Assembly: GCA_003315335.1 (NCBI GenBank)
Contig: QNRL01000005.1
Location: 1-64,000, forward strand
DNA length: 64,000 bases
Direction of reading: 5' to 3'
Source of the DNA: Pseudocitrobacter faecalis
Lineage (GTDB): Bacteria; Pseudomonadota; Gammaproteobacteria; Enterobacterales; Enterobacteriaceae
Shown here: piece after piece, positions 1 to 11,659 of the stretch
Position numbering within the stretch: the first letter of the stretch is position 1
How the letters are laid out: the number at the start of each line of letters is the position of its first letter
Made by a program: the position numbers and the translations under genes
The notes under the pieces: generated by a model
Seen by the model: the letters and a program-made list of their open reading frames with translations, nothing else
Told to the model about the DNA's origin: nothing
Database searches by the model: none

Positions 1-15
1 GGGTTCTTTAAATAG

Positions 16-91
16 TGGTGCCCGGACTCGGAATCGAACCAAGGACACGGGGATTTTCAATCCCCTGCTCTACCGACTGAGCTATCCGGGC
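16..91 (-). tRNA. pheU: tRNA-Phe (anticodon GAA)
   Basis: A 76-nt cloverleaf on the minus strand with an encoded CCA end. The acceptor stem pairs GCCCGGA with TCCGGGC, the D arm reads AGCTCAGTCGGTAGAGC, the anticodon loop is TTGAAAA (anticodon GAA), and the T-loop is TTCGATT. It decodes phenylalanine codons. In E. coli a tRNA-Phe gene lies beside yjdC, which matches the neighbour here. Confidence 0.97.
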
Positions 92-205
92 AACGGGGCG
101 CATTAAACCGTAAAGGGCCGTTGGCGTCAACGGGTTTCAGCAAAATAAGTGACAAAAACGCGTTAACTGCATGCTTTTCGTGCAAAGCGCCCGAAAAGAG
201 TACAC

Positions 206-781
206 TCAGGTCAATGCACCGCCCTGACGACACTGCGCAAAGCGTAGAATGTCTTCAGCCAGCCGATGCGCCGTATCGACATCTACCTGGCTACGATTTA
301 CCAGCATTCGGCTCAGGCAGCCTTCCAGTACCAGTTCCATCTGTTTTGCCACCATTGCCGGGTCATCGACTTCCAGTTGAGTGAGCAGGTCGTGGCTAAA
401 CGTGTAGGCCGCTTGTTTCTGTTGATCCGCCAGTTGATGGATTGGATGGTCCGGGTCTGGATAAAAGGTACAGGCGGCGATAAAAAGGCAGCCAGGATAA
501 CGCTGATTGCTAACGCAGTCCGTCAGCGCGTTATAGCGCGCCAGCAGCTTTTGCTCAGCAGTCAATTCATCATCGAGCATCAGCTGACGACGCCAGATAT
601 CCACTTGCTGGCTAAGATAACGTAGCGCGTCATATAGCAGAGCTTCACTATCCGGCCAATAACGCCTTAGTTCATCCAGTGGACGATCGACACGTTCGGC
701 AACCATCTCAAGCGTAGTGCTGGCTATCCCTCTGATCTCTAGTAAGTGGAGGGCTTCTCCCAGGACATCTTCACGTTGCAC
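206..781 (-). CDS. yjdC: TetR/AcrR-family transcriptional regulator YjdC
   Basis: 191 residues, matching E. coli YjdC in length and in most of the sequence. The N-terminal ~50 residues form the TetR helix-turn-helix ([14 protein letters not shown], then a Trp-Pro-rich recognition helix region). The C-terminal half is the ligand/dimer domain with the motif YPGCLFIAA. The start is GTG at 781 with GGAGAA upstream; an in-frame upstream extension has no conserved sequence. It is the last gene of a cutA-dsbD-yjdC run, 46 nt after dsbD. In E. coli, yjdC has been connected with copper sensitivity through this operon, but its regulatory targets are not visible here. DNA binding is inferred from the fold. 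Confidence 0.9.
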   Translation of the reverse strand: MQREDVLGEALHLLEIRGIASTTLEMVAERVDRPLDELRRYWPDSEALLYDALRYLSQQVDIWRRQLMLDDELTAEQKLLARYNALTDCVSNQRYPGCLFIAACTFYPDPDHPIHQLADQQKQAAYTFSHDLLTQLEVDDPAMVAKQMELVLEGCLSRMLVNRSQVDVDTAHRLAEDILRFAQCRQGGALT

Positions 782-827
782 GGTGTTCTCCTTCGTTCCC
801 AACGGTTTTTCCCGTCTAAAGTGTTGT

Positions 828-2510
828 CTACGGTTGGCGATCGCGCAAATGCGCGTTGAATGCCGCAGCATCCATAAATCCAGTTACCCGTTGTGTCGGC
901 TGTTCCTGCCCCTCTTTATTGAAAAAGAGAATAGTAGGCAGGCCCAGTACGTTTAAATGCTTCAGTAGCGCGGCATTCTGCGCGTTGTTAGCCGTCACAT
1001 CCGCCTGCAACAGTACGGTATTGCTTAACGCCTGTTGAACCTGTGAATCGCTAAAAGTGTACTTCTCAAACTCTTTGCAGGCTACGCACCACTCGGCGTA
1101 AAGATCTAGCATGACTGGCTGACCTTTGGCTTTCGCCAGTGCCTGGGTGAGTTCATCGACGCTGCTTATCTGAGTAAAGTTCAGATGCGGGCGTTCCTGC
1201 GTGGCTTCCGTGTTGCCGAAGGCCCAGTCCTGTAACGGACGCACGCTGATTAACGCGGCAGCGAGCAGGACAATCTGCCCAAGCCGCATCCACGGCTTTT
1301 GCGCACCAAGGCTGGTGATAAACGCCCAGCCAAAGAATGCGACGCCGAGGAGTGACCATAACCGCAGGCCCCACGTCTCGCCAATAACCCGTTCCAGCAG
1401 GAAAACCGGCAATGCGAGGATCACAAAGCCAAACGCCGTTTTGACATGCGCCATCCACGGTCCGCTTTTCGGCAACAGGCGATTGCCAAAGACAGTAACC
1501 ACAATCAGTGGCAGACCCATCCCCAGTGCGTACAGATAAAGTGTGCCGCCACCTAACAGCAAATTACCACTTTGCGCAATGTAGAGCAGGATGGCACTCA
1601 GCGGTGCGGTAGTACATGGAGAGCAGATCAGCCCGGCAATCGCGCCCATCGAGAAAACGCCGCCCAGAGACCCGCCCTGCTGGCGATTGCTCATCAACGT
1701 TAATCGCGTTTGTAGGGACGACGGTAGTTGCAGCGAGAACGCGCCAAACATCGATAGCGCCAGCAGGATAAACACCGCAGAGAGTCCAATGAGCACGTAC
1801 GGATGCTGCAGCGCAGCCTGGAACTGCATGCCGGCGGCGGCGACAACCAATCCGAGCGCGGTATAGGTGAGCGCCATCCCCTGGACGTAGATAAACGCCA
1901 GCAGCAGCGCACGCGCCGTGGAGAGCCGCTGTTTACCGCCCAGCACGATCCCCGAAATAAGCGGATACATCGGCAGCACACAGGGCGTGAAGGCTATGCC
2001 TATGCCGATGAGCAGCGCCCAGAGCGCGGAGAAGGGTAAATCCACGCTGGCGGGCACAGAGGTTTCGATCGGCGCGGTGGTTGCCACAACCGCACTCAGG
2101 GGAACGGTTCGGGTTTCGGGCGGATAGCAAAATCCCGCGTCAGCACAGCCCTGATACGTTACCGTCAGGGTCGCGCCCTGCGACGTCTGGTTAATCGTCA
2201 CCGGTACGGTTAGCTGCTGACGATAAATCTCACTTTTGCCGTAGAATTCATCTTCATGCCACTGTCCGGCGGGCAGCACCAGCGGCGATGTTTGCGCCTG
2301 ATTAGGGACGACCTTAATTTGCTGGCGGTAAAGGTAGTATCCCTCTTTAACCTGCCAGGTAAGATTGAGATCCTGTTGGTTCTGCTGAAAATCGAAAGCG
2401 AACGCCTGGTCCGCCGGAACAAAGTTAGAGCGGCCGGGCGCGTCGAACAGACCGGCAAAGGCGGATGTGCTGCACAGCAGCAGGATCAGCGTAAGGATGC
2501 GTTGAGCCAT
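828..2510 (-). CDS. dsbD: Thiol:disulfide interchange protein DsbD (DipZ)
   Basis: 560 residues. DsbD moves electrons from cytoplasmic thioredoxin across the inner membrane to periplasmic DsbC, DsbG and CcmG. A signal peptide ([19 protein letters not shown]) precedes the periplasmic alpha domain, which has its cysteine pair in [13 protein letters not shown]. An eight-helix membrane beta domain follows, with cysteines in [10 protein letters not shown] and [11 protein letters not shown]. The periplasmic gamma thioredoxin domain ends the protein, with [11 protein letters not shown] near the C-terminus. All six redox cysteines are present. The ATG at 2510 was chosen because it begins the signal peptide; it lies inside the end of cutA, a 25-nt overlap that suggests translational coupling. 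Confidence 0.97.
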   Translation of the reverse strand: MAQRILTLILLLCSTSAFAGLFDAPGRSNFVPADQAFAFDFQQNQQDLNLTWQVKEGYYLYRQQIKVVPNQAQTSPLVLPAGQWHEDEFYGKSEIYRQQLTVPVTINQTSQGATLTVTYQGCADAGFCYPPETRTVPLSAVVATTAPIETSVPASVDLPFSALWALLIGIGIAFTPCVLPMYPLISGIVLGGKQRLSTARALLLAFIYVQGMALTYTALGLVVAAAGMQFQAALQHPYVLIGLSAVFILLALSMFGAFSLQLPSSLQTRLTLMSNRQQGGSLGGVFSMGAIAGLICSPCTTAPLSAILLYIAQSGNLLLGGGTLYLYALGMGLPLIVVTVFGNRLLPKSGPWMAHVKTAFGFVILALPVFLLERVIGETWGLRLWSLLGVAFFGWAFITSLGAQKPWMRLGQIVLLAAALISVRPLQDWAFGNTEATQERPHLNFTQISSVDELTQALAKAKGQPVMLDLYAEWCVACKEFEKYTFSDSQVQQALSNTVLLQADVTANNAQNAALLKHLNVLGLPTILFFNKEGQEQPTQRVTGFMDAAAFNAHLRDRQP

Positions 2511-2809
2511 GAGAGATAATCGCTGTCTCCGTGAGTAACGGGTAAAACCAATAATTCCGGGGTCTGATACGGGTGATGAGACTTCAGGCAATCGAGCAGC
2601 GCCTGCTGATGTGTGAGGTCAGTTTTCAGTACCATCTGCACTTCGTACTCCTGCTCCAGCTTTCCTTCCCAGTAATAGAGCGACGTCGCGCCGGGAATGA
2701 TTGTCGCGCAGGCGGCCAGTTTTTCCGCCAGCACTTTGGCGGCGAGATCCTGGGCAGTCGCTTCATCCGGGGCAGTACAGAGAACAACAACAGCGTCGGT
2801 AGTGCTCAT
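2486..2809 (-). CDS. cutA: Divalent-cation tolerance protein CutA
   Basis: About 107 residues. CutA is a small trimeric ferredoxin-like protein whose gene was first found through copper tolerance in E. coli; its molecular role is still debated. The family signature is plain: [38 protein letters not shown] and [15 protein letters not shown]. The start is ambiguous among TTG 2815, ATG 2812 and ATG 2809. GAGG lies directly before the TTG and gives normal spacing only to the ATG at 2809. It is the first gene of the run with dsbD, whose start lies within the cutA 3' end. Confidence 0.93.
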   Translation of the reverse strand: MSTTDAVVVLCTAPDEATAQDLAAKVLAEKLAACATIIPGATSLYYWEGKLEQEYEVQMVLKTDLTHQQALLDCLKSHHPYQTPELLVLPVTHGDSDYLSWLNASLR

Positions 2810-2872
2810 CATCAACCTCGTATCGGTGAAAGAGGCAACTATAGCACGGTGTGGTGTGGGGGAGGCGCGAAA

Positions 2873-2891
2873 CGGGCCGCATAGCGGCCCG
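2873..2891 (-). terminator. Hairpin downstream of dcuA
   Basis: CGGGCCGC and GCGGCCCG form an 8-bp GC stem with a 3-nt loop, 17 nt past the dcuA stop. On the minus strand only a short TTT follows, so termination strength is uncertain. Confidence 0.55.
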
Positions 2892-2908
2892 GGTTTAAGG
2901 TTTTTTAC

Positions 2909-4210
2909 TTACAGCATGATCCCGCCGAAGATGAAACCTAAGATGACGCACAGGGCGATGGCAATAACGCCAGGCACCAGGAAGGCGTGGTTAAAGACGT
3001 ATTTGCCGATACGCGTTGAACCAGTATCATCCATTTCAACCGCCGCGAGTAGAGTTGGGTAGGTTGGCAGAACGAACAGTGCAGAAACCGCAGCAAAAGA
3101 GGCAATCGCTGTCAGCGGGGTAACACCCAGCATCAACGCGGCAGGCATCAGGGCTTTGGTGGTTGCCGCCTGGGAGTAGAGCAGGGTAGCGGCAAAGAAC
3201 AGCACGACAGCCAGCAGCCATGGGTAGTTGTGCAGCAGATCACCCGCTACTTCCTGAATATCAGTGATATGCGCTTTCACGAAAGTATCACCCAGCCAGG
3301 CCACGCCCAGTACGCAGACACAGGCGCTCATACCGGATTTAAAGGTGCTGGCGTTGAGGATCTCGCCCGTATCAATTTTGCAGGTAAAGCAAATCAGCGT
3401 CGCGATAGTCAGCATGAAGACCACAATCGCTTCGTTACGCGGCAGTACCGGGTTCTGAATCAGGCCAACCGTGTCGCTGATGGCGGTAGCGTAGAACATT
3501 ACCGCGACGATACCGATCAGGAACAGCAGCACAGAGCGTTTCGCGTGCGGTTTCAGTTTGAAGACCTGGCTTCCGCGCAGTTTCACTTCACCTTTAGCCA
3601 GACGCTCCTGATAAACCGGATCGTCTTTCAGTTCGCAGCCCAGGAAGTTACACACGCAGGCGGTGAGCATAACGGCAATCAGCGTGACGGGTATACAGAT
3701 AGCCAGCAGCGTCAGATAGCTTACGCCCATCGGTTCCAGGATACCGGCGAAGAAAACCACCGCCGCGGAAATCGGTGATGCGGTGATCGCAATCTGTGAG
3801 GCGACAACGGCGATAGAGAGCGGACGAGACGGACGAATACCCTGCTCTTTCGCAACCTCGGTGATAACCGGCAGCGTGGAGAACGCGGTGTGCCCGGTCC
3901 CGGCCAGAATGGTCATAAACCAGGTGACCAGCGGAGCCAGAAAGGTGATGTACTTCGGATGACGGCGCAGCATACGCTCCGCCAGACTGACGAGGTAATC
4001 CATCCCCCCGGCAACCTGCATGGCGGCGATAGCCGCGATAACCGCCATGATGATTTCAATGACATCGAACGGAATTGCTCCTGGGTTAATTTGAAATAAA
4101 AGGGTGAGGATAAGAACGCCGAAGCCACCGGCAAAACCAATGCCGATACCGCCGAGCCTTGCTCCGAGATAAATCGCAAGCAGGACAATAACGAGCTCTG
4201 CACCAAACAT
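2909..4210 (-). CDS. dcuA: Anaerobic C4-dicarboxylate transporter DcuA
   Basis: 433 residues, the family length, and hydrophobic throughout with about ten or more membrane segments. It exchanges or takes up aspartate, fumarate, malate and succinate at the inner membrane, mainly supporting anaerobic fumarate respiration. Family signatures include GARLGGIGIGFAGG at the N-terminus, AITASPISAAVV, DTGEILNASTFKSGMSA, LYSQAATTKALMPAAL and LPTYPTLLAAVEMDDTG. It lies 114 nt downstream of aspA on the same strand, which fits a supply route of aspartate in and fumarate out for the fumarate reductase encoded at 16-19 kb. Assignment to DcuA rather than DcuB rests on the length and the aspA linkage. Confidence 0.93.
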   Translation of the reverse strand: MFGAELVIVLLAIYLGARLGGIGIGFAGGFGVLILTLLFQINPGAIPFDVIEIIMAVIAAIAAMQVAGGMDYLVSLAERMLRRHPKYITFLAPLVTWFMTILAGTGHTAFSTLPVITEVAKEQGIRPSRPLSIAVVASQIAITASPISAAVVFFAGILEPMGVSYLTLLAICIPVTLIAVMLTACVCNFLGCELKDDPVYQERLAKGEVKLRGSQVFKLKPHAKRSVLLFLIGIVAVMFYATAISDTVGLIQNPVLPRNEAIVVFMLTIATLICFTCKIDTGEILNASTFKSGMSACVCVLGVAWLGDTFVKAHITDIQEVAGDLLHNYPWLLAVVLFFAATLLYSQAATTKALMPAALMLGVTPLTAIASFAAVSALFVLPTYPTLLAAVEMDDTGSTRIGKYVFNHAFLVPGVIAIALCVILGFIFGGIML

Positions 4211-4276
4211 ATTAGCCTTCCTTGTGTTTACAAGTTGATATTAGAATGTTGTAGGTTGGTAAATCATAAAAAGCAA

Positions 4277-4306
4277 AAAGGGCATGTCATTGCTGACATG
4301 CCCTTT
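4277..4306 (-). terminator. Intrinsic terminator after aspA
   Basis: AAAGGGCATGTCA pairs perfectly with TGACATGCCCTTT (13 bp) around a 4-nt loop, and on the minus strand it is followed by a T-rich run. It lies between aspA and dcuA, so dcuA transcription probably comes from read-through plus its own promoter. Confidence 0.8.
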
Positions 4307-4324
4307 GTATCTTAACCGCTACTG

Positions 4325-5761
4325 TTACTGTTCGCTTTCATCTGTATAGCGTTTCGCTTTGTAGGCCGGGTGCATCAGGTTCTGTGCCGAGAAGATATCG
4401 TCCAGCTCAGCTTCTGTGAGCAAGCCGCGCTCCAGAACGACTTCACGTACGCTCTTACCGGTTTCAGCGCAAATCTTACCGACGATGTCGCCGTTATGGT
4501 GGCCGATGAACGGGTTCAGGTAGGTCACAATCCCGATAGAGTTGTAGACGTAACCTTCGCAAACCGCTTTGTTAGCGGTGATACCATCAACGCATTTTTC
4601 CAGCAGGTTGTAGCAAGCGTTGGTCAGAATGTGGATAGACTCAAACATTGCCTGACCAATCACTGGTTCCATCACGTTCAGCTGTAACTGACCCGCTTCG
4701 GAAGCCATGGTTACTGTGGTGTCGTTACCAATGACTTTGAAGCACACCTGATTAACCACTTCTGGCACAACCGGGTTAACTTTCGCTGGCATGATAGACG
4801 AGCCAGCCTGCAGTTCCGGCAGATTGATTTCATTCAGGCCAGCACGCGGGCCAGAAGAGAGCAAGCGCAAGTCGTTACAGATTTTGGACATCTTCACAGC
4901 CAGACGCTTCAGTGAGCTGTGAACCATCACATAAGCGCCGCAGTCAGACGTCGCTTCAATCAGGTCTTCCGCCGGAACCACCGCCAGGTTGCTGACTTCC
5001 GCCAGTTTCTGCACTGCCAGCTGCTGATAGCCATCCGGGGTGTTCAGGCGCGTACCAATAGCCGTTGCGCCGAGGTTAACTTCCAGCAGTAATTCTGCAG
5101 TGCGCAGCAGGTTTTTGGTTTCTTCATTAAGAAGCACGTTGAACGCGTGGAATTCCTGGCCGAGGGTCATCGGCACCGCATCCTGCAACTGGGTACGACC
5201 CATTTTCAGGATGTCCTGGAACTCAACCGCTTTACGCTGGAAGCCTTCGCCCAACTGATGAATCGCATCCACCAGTTTTACAATTGAGGTGTACACCGCG
5301 ATGCGGAAACCGGTCGGGTAAGCATCGTTAGTGGACTGACATTTGTTAACATGATCGTTCGGATTCAGATACTGATATTCGCCTTTCTGATGTCCCATCA
5401 GTTCAAGGCCAATGTTCGCCAACACTTCGTTGGTGTTCATGTTAACGGATGTGCCCGCGCCGCCCTGGTAGACGTCAATCGGGAATTGATCCATGCATTT
5501 GCCGTTGTTCAGGACTTCATCACACGCCGCAATAATCGCGTTAGCAACGCCTTTTGGAATGGTCTGGAGTTCTTTGTTTGCCAGCGCAGCGGCTTTCTTC
5601 ACCATCACCATACCGCGAACAAACTCTGGGATATCACTGATTTTACTGTTGCTGATATAGAAGTTTTCAATCGCTCTCAGAGTGTGAACGCCATAGTACG
5701 CGTCCGCAGGGACTTCCCTTGTACCTAACAGGTCTTCTTCGATACGAATGTTGTTTAGCAT
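4325..5761 (-). CDS. aspA: Aspartate ammonia-lyase (aspartase)
   Basis: 478 residues. Aspartase converts L-aspartate to fumarate and ammonia in the cytoplasm and feeds fumarate respiration. The fumarase/aspartase superfamily signature [15 protein letters not shown], which carries the catalytic serine loop, is intact. The N-terminal stretch [30 protein letters not shown] is also typical. The ATG at 5761 ([10 protein letters not shown]) was chosen for its GAAGG ribosome-binding site; an in-frame ATG six codons upstream gives the longer version seen in some annotations. The segment around residues 200-260 ([22 protein letters not shown]) departs from the E. coli sequence I remember more than the flanks do; see findings. 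Confidence 0.97.
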   Translation of the reverse strand: MLNNIRIEEDLLGTREVPADAYYGVHTLRAIENFYISNSKISDIPEFVRGMVMVKKAAALANKELQTIPKGVANAIIAACDEVLNNGKCMDQFPIDVYQGGAGTSVNMNTNEVLANIGLELMGHQKGEYQYLNPNDHVNKCQSTNDAYPTGFRIAVYTSIVKLVDAIHQLGEGFQRKAVEFQDILKMGRTQLQDAVPMTLGQEFHAFNVLLNEETKNLLRTAELLLEVNLGATAIGTRLNTPDGYQQLAVQKLAEVSNLAVVPAEDLIEATSDCGAYVMVHSSLKRLAVKMSKICNDLRLLSSGPRAGLNEINLPELQAGSSIMPAKVNPVVPEVVNQVCFKVIGNDTTVTMASEAGQLQLNVMEPVIGQAMFESIHILTNACYNLLEKCVDGITANKAVCEGYVYNSIGIVTYLNPFIGHHNGDIVGKICAETGKSVREVVLERGLLTEAELDDIFSAQNLMHPAYKAKRYTDESEQ

Positions 5762-6095
5762 GTGAACCTTCTTTTGCAATCTGCCAATGAATTCACCAAA
5801 TACGCAGAATTTACGAGGTTATGCGTATTTTCTGGCCGACGATTATGTCCTTAATCGACCCGGTGCCCGTGATCATATGCTGATGATAGCGAATTACAGT
5901 AATCTTGATCACTTATTACGAGGCGATTCTCATAAGATTTATTGATTTGTGAAATGGGTCACCGCTTGACCATTGTTGACAAAAATTTCTCGGCTGTCTG
6001 ATTGAAAAATGACAGGCCGCCACCATTTACACTGGGTGACAGCAGCAAAATTTATACGTGAAGGCGAAAGCATTCACGATTAACAGGAGAAGCCA
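5762..6095. promoter_or_regulatory. Divergent aspA-fxsA control region with CRP site
   Basis: 334 nt without a gene. At 5948-5963 the sequence TGTGA-N6-TCACC matches the CRP consensus TGTGA-N6-TCACA at nine of ten conserved positions. E. coli aspA is known to be activated by CRP and FNR. This site lies about 185 nt from the aspA start, so it could serve aspA, fxsA or both. No full FNR palindrome was found; only TTGAT-like half sites are present. The fxsA ribosome-binding site (AGGAG, 6085-6089) closes the region. Confidence 0.6.
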
Positions 6096-6566
6096 GTGCG
6101 CTGGATACCGCTTATTGCTATTTTTCTTTATGTTTACATAGAGATATCGATTTTTATTCAGGTCGCCCATGTCTTTGGCGTCCTGCTCACATTAGTTTTA
6201 GTCATCTTTACTTCCGTGATTGGTATGTCGCTGGTGCGTAACCAGGGCTTCAAGAATTTCGTGCTGATGCAGCAGAAAATGGAAGCGGGAGAAAGTCCGG
6301 CGGCGGAGATGGTGAAAAGCGTTTCGCTGATTCTGGCGGGTTTACTGCTTTTGCTGCCGGGTTTCTTCACCGACTTCCTCGGCCTGCTGCTTCTGCTGCC
6401 GCCGGTGCAGAAACATCTGACCATGAAACTGTTACCGCATCTGCACTTTTCGCGCATGCCGGGCGGCGGGTTCAGCGCCAGCAACGATGGCGGGCAGACG
6501 TTTGATGGTGAATATCAGCGTAAAGATGAAGAACGCGACCGTCTGGATCATAAAGACGATCGCTAA
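6096..6566 (+). CDS. fxsA: Membrane protein FxsA
   Basis: 156 residues, a few shorter than E. coli FxsA. This small inner-membrane protein, in high copy, relieves F-plasmid exclusion of phage T7 in E. coli; its normal role is unknown. Three to four hydrophobic segments are visible: residues 4-20, 25-45, and the long leucine-rich block SLILAGLLLLLPGFFTDFLGLLLLLPP. A charged, disordered tail rich in D, R and K follows (EYQRKDEERDRLDHKDD). The start is GTG at 6096 with AGGAG seven bases upstream. It is convergent with yjeH and has a shared terminator in between. Confidence 0.92.
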   Translation: MRWIPLIAIFLYVYIEISIFIQVAHVFGVLLTLVLVIFTSVIGMSLVRNQGFKNFVLMQQKMEAGESPAAEMVKSVSLILAGLLLLLPGFFTDFLGLLLLLPPVQKHLTMKLLPHLHFSRMPGGGFSASNDGGQTFDGEYQRKDEERDRLDHKDDR

Positions 6567-6576
6567 ATGTGAGTGG

Positions 6577-6605
6577 AATGGCGCGGTTTACGCGCCATTA
6601 CTTTT
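6577..6605 (+). terminator. fxsA terminator overlapping the yjeH stop
   Basis: AATGGCGCG and CGCGCCATT form a 9-bp stem with loop GTTTA, followed by ACTTTTTGG on the plus strand. The loop contains the yjeH stop codon, so the hairpin is transcribed from both sides. Confidence 0.7.
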
Positions 6606-7826
6606 TGGCAGGAATAGCCAGAATACCGCCAGCATCACCACCGCATACAAGCACTTCCATCCCACCATTGCCAGCAAAACGACGCAAAGCAGTGTCCCTA
6701 TCGCCGCCAGCGCCTTATAGCGCCCCTTCAGCAATCGGCACCCGGCAAGCATGCACAGTAAATAGATAACAATGAAGATACCGTTGGCGTAGACGATAAG
6801 CGCATCAAGGTTGATATCGAGCCAGAAAATCGCCAGCGTGCTGATCACGCAGCAGCCTAATACAGCATTCAGCGCATTTACGGGGAGCTGTTTTTTCGAC
6901 AGGCGGGAAAGGGGGCTCTGCGGTTTACTTTGCGCCTGCGTCCACACCAGACGCGCGAAGCTTTGAATATAAATGTTGAGACTGGCAAAGCAGGCGAGGT
7001 AGCCGATAACGCAGGCAACCCACAATGCCTGAACGCCAAAGAGTTGCACTACGATGGTGGGTAGCGAGGCGGCAGCGGCCAGCTCGCTGTTATAGGCATT
7101 GAAGTGTAACACCACGACCGTACAGGCCCAGTAAACAGTACCGGCGAGCAGCAGGCCAATCATCAACGCACGGGGGAAATCGCGCTCCGGATTTTTGAAT
7201 TCAGAGGCCAGATGGGCGAATGCCTCCAGGCCGACGAAGCACCAGAACATCACCGAGAGCGCCGAAAACAAATGGTTGGGTGCAATTTGCGTTACGGGTG
7301 GGAAGGGGATTTCGCTCAGGCGAATATCGCCAAACCACCAGATGGCGGCAATGAGTGCCACAATGAGTACTGCAACCAGCGTTTGCAGGTTGGCGCTGGA
7401 GCTTGCCCCGCGCGAGCCCAGCCACCAGACAATTGCCAGCGTGCCAATCTCCGCCAGCAACAACTGGCTGTCGTGCCAGCCAAACAGCGCCTGGCCGAAT
7501 CCGGTGGCGATGTGTAATGCCGCCGGGAGACCGACGGGGATCACCGAAAGAAATAGCCAGCCGGTCACGCGTGCCAGGCGGGGGCCGAACGCCATGTCGA
7601 CAAAGTGAGCCACCCCGCCCGCGCTGGGAAAGTGACGGCCCAGAATGGCGAAAACAATGGCGACGGGAAAGACAAGGATTATCAGAACGGGCCAGGCCCA
7701 CAGGCTATCGCCCCCGGCAACGAGCGCCGCCAACGCAGGTACCGCAAAGACACCGGTACCCAGCAATGAAGTTGAAAGTAAACCCACACCCTGAGCCAAC
7801 CCCAGCTCTTGTTTCAGACCACTCAT
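6588..7826 (-). CDS. yjeH: L-methionine/branched-chain amino acid exporter YjeH
   Basis: 412 residues and about twelve membrane helices; APC superfamily. E. coli YjeH is an established exporter of L-methionine and branched-chain amino acids. The N-terminal helix has the APC glycine motif (SLLGTGVFAVPALAAL), followed by FPVAIVFAILGRHFPSAGGVAHFV and the conserved GLEAFAHLASEFKNPERDFPRALM loop. The ATG at 7826 (MSGLKQELGLAQG) was chosen over an upstream in-frame extension because it begins the conserved sequence. It stands alone, convergent with fxsA and divergent from groES. Confidence 0.92.
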   Translation of the reverse strand: MSGLKQELGLAQGVGLLSTSLLGTGVFAVPALAALVAGGDSLWAWPVLIILVFPVAIVFAILGRHFPSAGGVAHFVDMAFGPRLARVTGWLFLSVIPVGLPAALHIATGFGQALFGWHDSQLLLAEIGTLAIVWWLGSRGASSSANLQTLVAVLIVALIAAIWWFGDIRLSEIPFPPVTQIAPNHLFSALSVMFWCFVGLEAFAHLASEFKNPERDFPRALMIGLLLAGTVYWACTVVVLHFNAYNSELAAAASLPTIVVQLFGVQALWVACVIGYLACFASLNIYIQSFARLVWTQAQSKPQSPLSRLSKKQLPVNALNAVLGCCVISTLAIFWLDINLDALIVYANGIFIVIYLLCMLAGCRLLKGRYKALAAIGTLLCVVLLAMVGWKCLYAVVMLAVFWLFLPKSNGA

Positions 7827-7863
7827 GACCGCGTCCCGGCATTGGTAAAGAAATGAATAGTAA

Positions 7864-8370
<507 letters not shown>

Positions 8371-8401
8371 TCCGCGAACGACACTGAACATACGAATTTA
8401 A

Positions 8402-10060
<1,659 letters not shown>

Positions 10061-10089
10061 TCGTGCGCTATACCCCATAGCAACAAAGA

Positions 10090-10122
10090 AACCCCTGGTC
10101 AGAAATGACCGGGGGTTTTTCT
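10090..10122 (+). terminator. groESL operon terminator
   Basis: AACCCCTGGTCA and TGACCGGGGGTT form a stem around a GAAA tetraloop, followed by a run of T. It is a classic intrinsic terminator 30 nt after groEL. Confidence 0.92.
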
Positions 10123-10194
10123 TTTGGTCATCTTTTTAGTATAAGGTTTACACACGGACGACATGCGTCCAGCTCATTGATTGTGGGGAATAAC

Positions 10195-10548
10195 ATGCAG
10201 GTAAAATATTTAGCAGGGATCGTTGGCGCCACGCTGCTGTTAGCTGGCTGTAGTTCCAGCAACGAATTAAGTGCGGGTGGGCAGAATGTTCGCTTCGTTG
10301 AAGATAAGCCGGGCGCAGAATGCCAACTGTTAGGTACTGCAACAGGTAAGCAAGGAAACTGGCTTTCTGGGCAGATGGGTGAAGAGGGCGGCTCAATGCG
10401 CGGTGCGGCGAATGCGTTACGTAACCACGCGGCAGAGATGGGCGGCAACGTGATTTACGGTGTCAGCAGCCCCACTCAAGGCATGCTTTCAAGCTTTGTG
10501 CCTACCGACACCGAAATGAACGGTCAGGTTTATAAGTGCCCAAACTAA
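10195..10548 (+). CDS. yjeI: Lipoprotein YjeI (DUF4156)
   Basis: 117 residues. The signal ends in the lipobox LLLAGC with the lipid-carrying cysteine at residue 19, followed by SSS, which predicts outer-membrane sorting. The mature domain has two cysteines (AECQLLG and QVYKCPN) that could pair in the periplasm, and a glycine-rich middle with the motif ANALRNHAAEMGGNVI. The function is unknown. The ATG at 10195 with GGGGA upstream was chosen; an in-frame upstream extension overlaps the groEL terminator and is not conserved. Assignment to YjeI rests on the sequence and on its position after groEL. Confidence 0.9.
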   Translation: MQVKYLAGIVGATLLLAGCSSSNELSAGGQNVRFVEDKPGAECQLLGTATGKQGNWLSGQMGEEGGSMRGAANALRNHAAEMGGNVIYGVSSPTQGMLSSFVPTDTEMNGQVYKCPN

Positions 10549-10567
10549 TTATTCAGGGGCGCTAAGT

Positions 10568-10597
10568 GCCGGATGGCGACATATCGCCGCCATCCTG
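10568..10597. repeat. REP-like hairpin between yjeI and yjeJ
   Basis: GCCGGATGGCG followed by CGCCGCCATCC gives an 8-bp stem (10571-10578 with 10588-10595). It resembles enterobacterial REP half-units, which often end transcripts, and lies between convergent genes. No T-run follows it. Confidence 0.5.
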
Positions 10598-10602
10598 TGC
10601 CA

Positions 10603-11460
10603 TCAGGCTGGCGTTTTTACCGACTGAACGCGTAAATGATACAGCGCGCGTAAGCACTGTTCCTGCGTCAGCTGCTGCCCGTTATTCGCGTTCAACGTTC
10701 TGACATACACCTGACACGGCGTGCCGGCCAACTTTTTCAGTCGAGGGCTGAAATCGAGTAAGCGGCGAGAAATGGCCTGCGCTTCTTTGCTGCCCGACGG
10801 GGTACGCGTTTTGACAATGCTACCGCTGAAGCACTCTTTACCCGCTTTATCGGTAAAGCGATAAAGTACCGCCAGATAATGACTGAACAAATCGTGTTTC
10901 CATTGTGCCTGATCGTAGAAATCATATTCCAGACTGCCTTTTTCCTGACAATCGGCATCATAGAGTGGCAGAAAATCGAGCAGGGATGAAATACGCAGTG
11001 CCAGCTCTTTCATTCCTGCATTATTAATAGCATGAATAATTGCTTTAACCAGAAGATCAATTTGCAATGCATTAATGGTTAATTCGACGTTATCACCACT
11101 GTGTAACTTCAAGGCGATCGTTAAATCATCTTTGCCATTGTGCGTTAATTCCAGACCATCGATGCGGTAATTCACATCGGCATGACGAAGTTCGTCTTCC
11201 TGAAGCGCCGGTACGCTTTCCAGCATCTTTTTGGCGGTTTTATCACGCGCTTTCTCATACTTCTGCCGATCATCGCCTTGCAGCTGATGTAGCGCCGCGA
11301 GACGGCTTTCCAGGGCGATGAAGAGGTCTCTGAGTACCAGCGCAGGGAAAAAGAAGAGGGATTCCTTGTTTTTTGGCTCTTTGATTTTTAAGGCCAATGC
11401 GACGAATGCATTTCCCTGACGAATAACACCAGTATTAACACCCTTAATATTTAATGCCAT
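10603..11460 (-). CDS. yjeJ: Uncharacterised protein YjeJ
   Basis: 285 residues, close to the E. coli YjeJ length and in the same place between yjeI and epmB. There is no signal peptide, membrane segment or recognisable enzyme motif. The sequence opens MALNIKGVNTGVIRQGNAFVAL. A basic, helix-forming stretch lies around residues 60-90 (DDRQKYEKARDKTAKKM), and beta-rich segments follow. It is more AT-rich than its neighbours, and the 200 nt upstream are very AT-rich. The function is unknown; a soluble cytoplasmic protein is the most that can be said. Confidence 0.85.
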   Translation of the reverse strand: MALNIKGVNTGVIRQGNAFVALALKIKEPKNKESLFFFPALVLRDLFIALESRLAALHQLQGDDRQKYEKARDKTAKKMLESVPALQEDELRHADVNYRIDGLELTHNGKDDLTIALKLHSGDNVELTINALQIDLLVKAIIHAINNAGMKELALRISSLLDFLPLYDADCQEKGSLEYDFYDQAQWKHDLFSHYLAVLYRFTDKAGKECFSGSIVKTRTPSGSKEAQAISRRLLDFSPRLKKLAGTPCQVYVRTLNANNGQQLTQEQCLRALYHLRVQSVKTPA

Positions 11461-11659
11461 ATTGGTTCTCCATAACCATATATCTTGTAAATAATTTGCC
11501 AGAAAATATAGATATATATTATTAATTGAGGCTATATCAGATGGGGAGGTAAAATATCACAGCTGTTACTGATGTCCAGATAATCTCAGTCGGGCAACTA
11601 TTATTAATTAACTATATCGATAGTGAATAATATTGCCCTCATAATAGAGGGCAGATAAA

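Noticed and set aside
4210..5761. aspA-dcuA considered as a simple two-gene operon
   Set aside because: A 13-bp perfect terminator lies between them, so full co-transcription is unlikely even if some read-through occurs.
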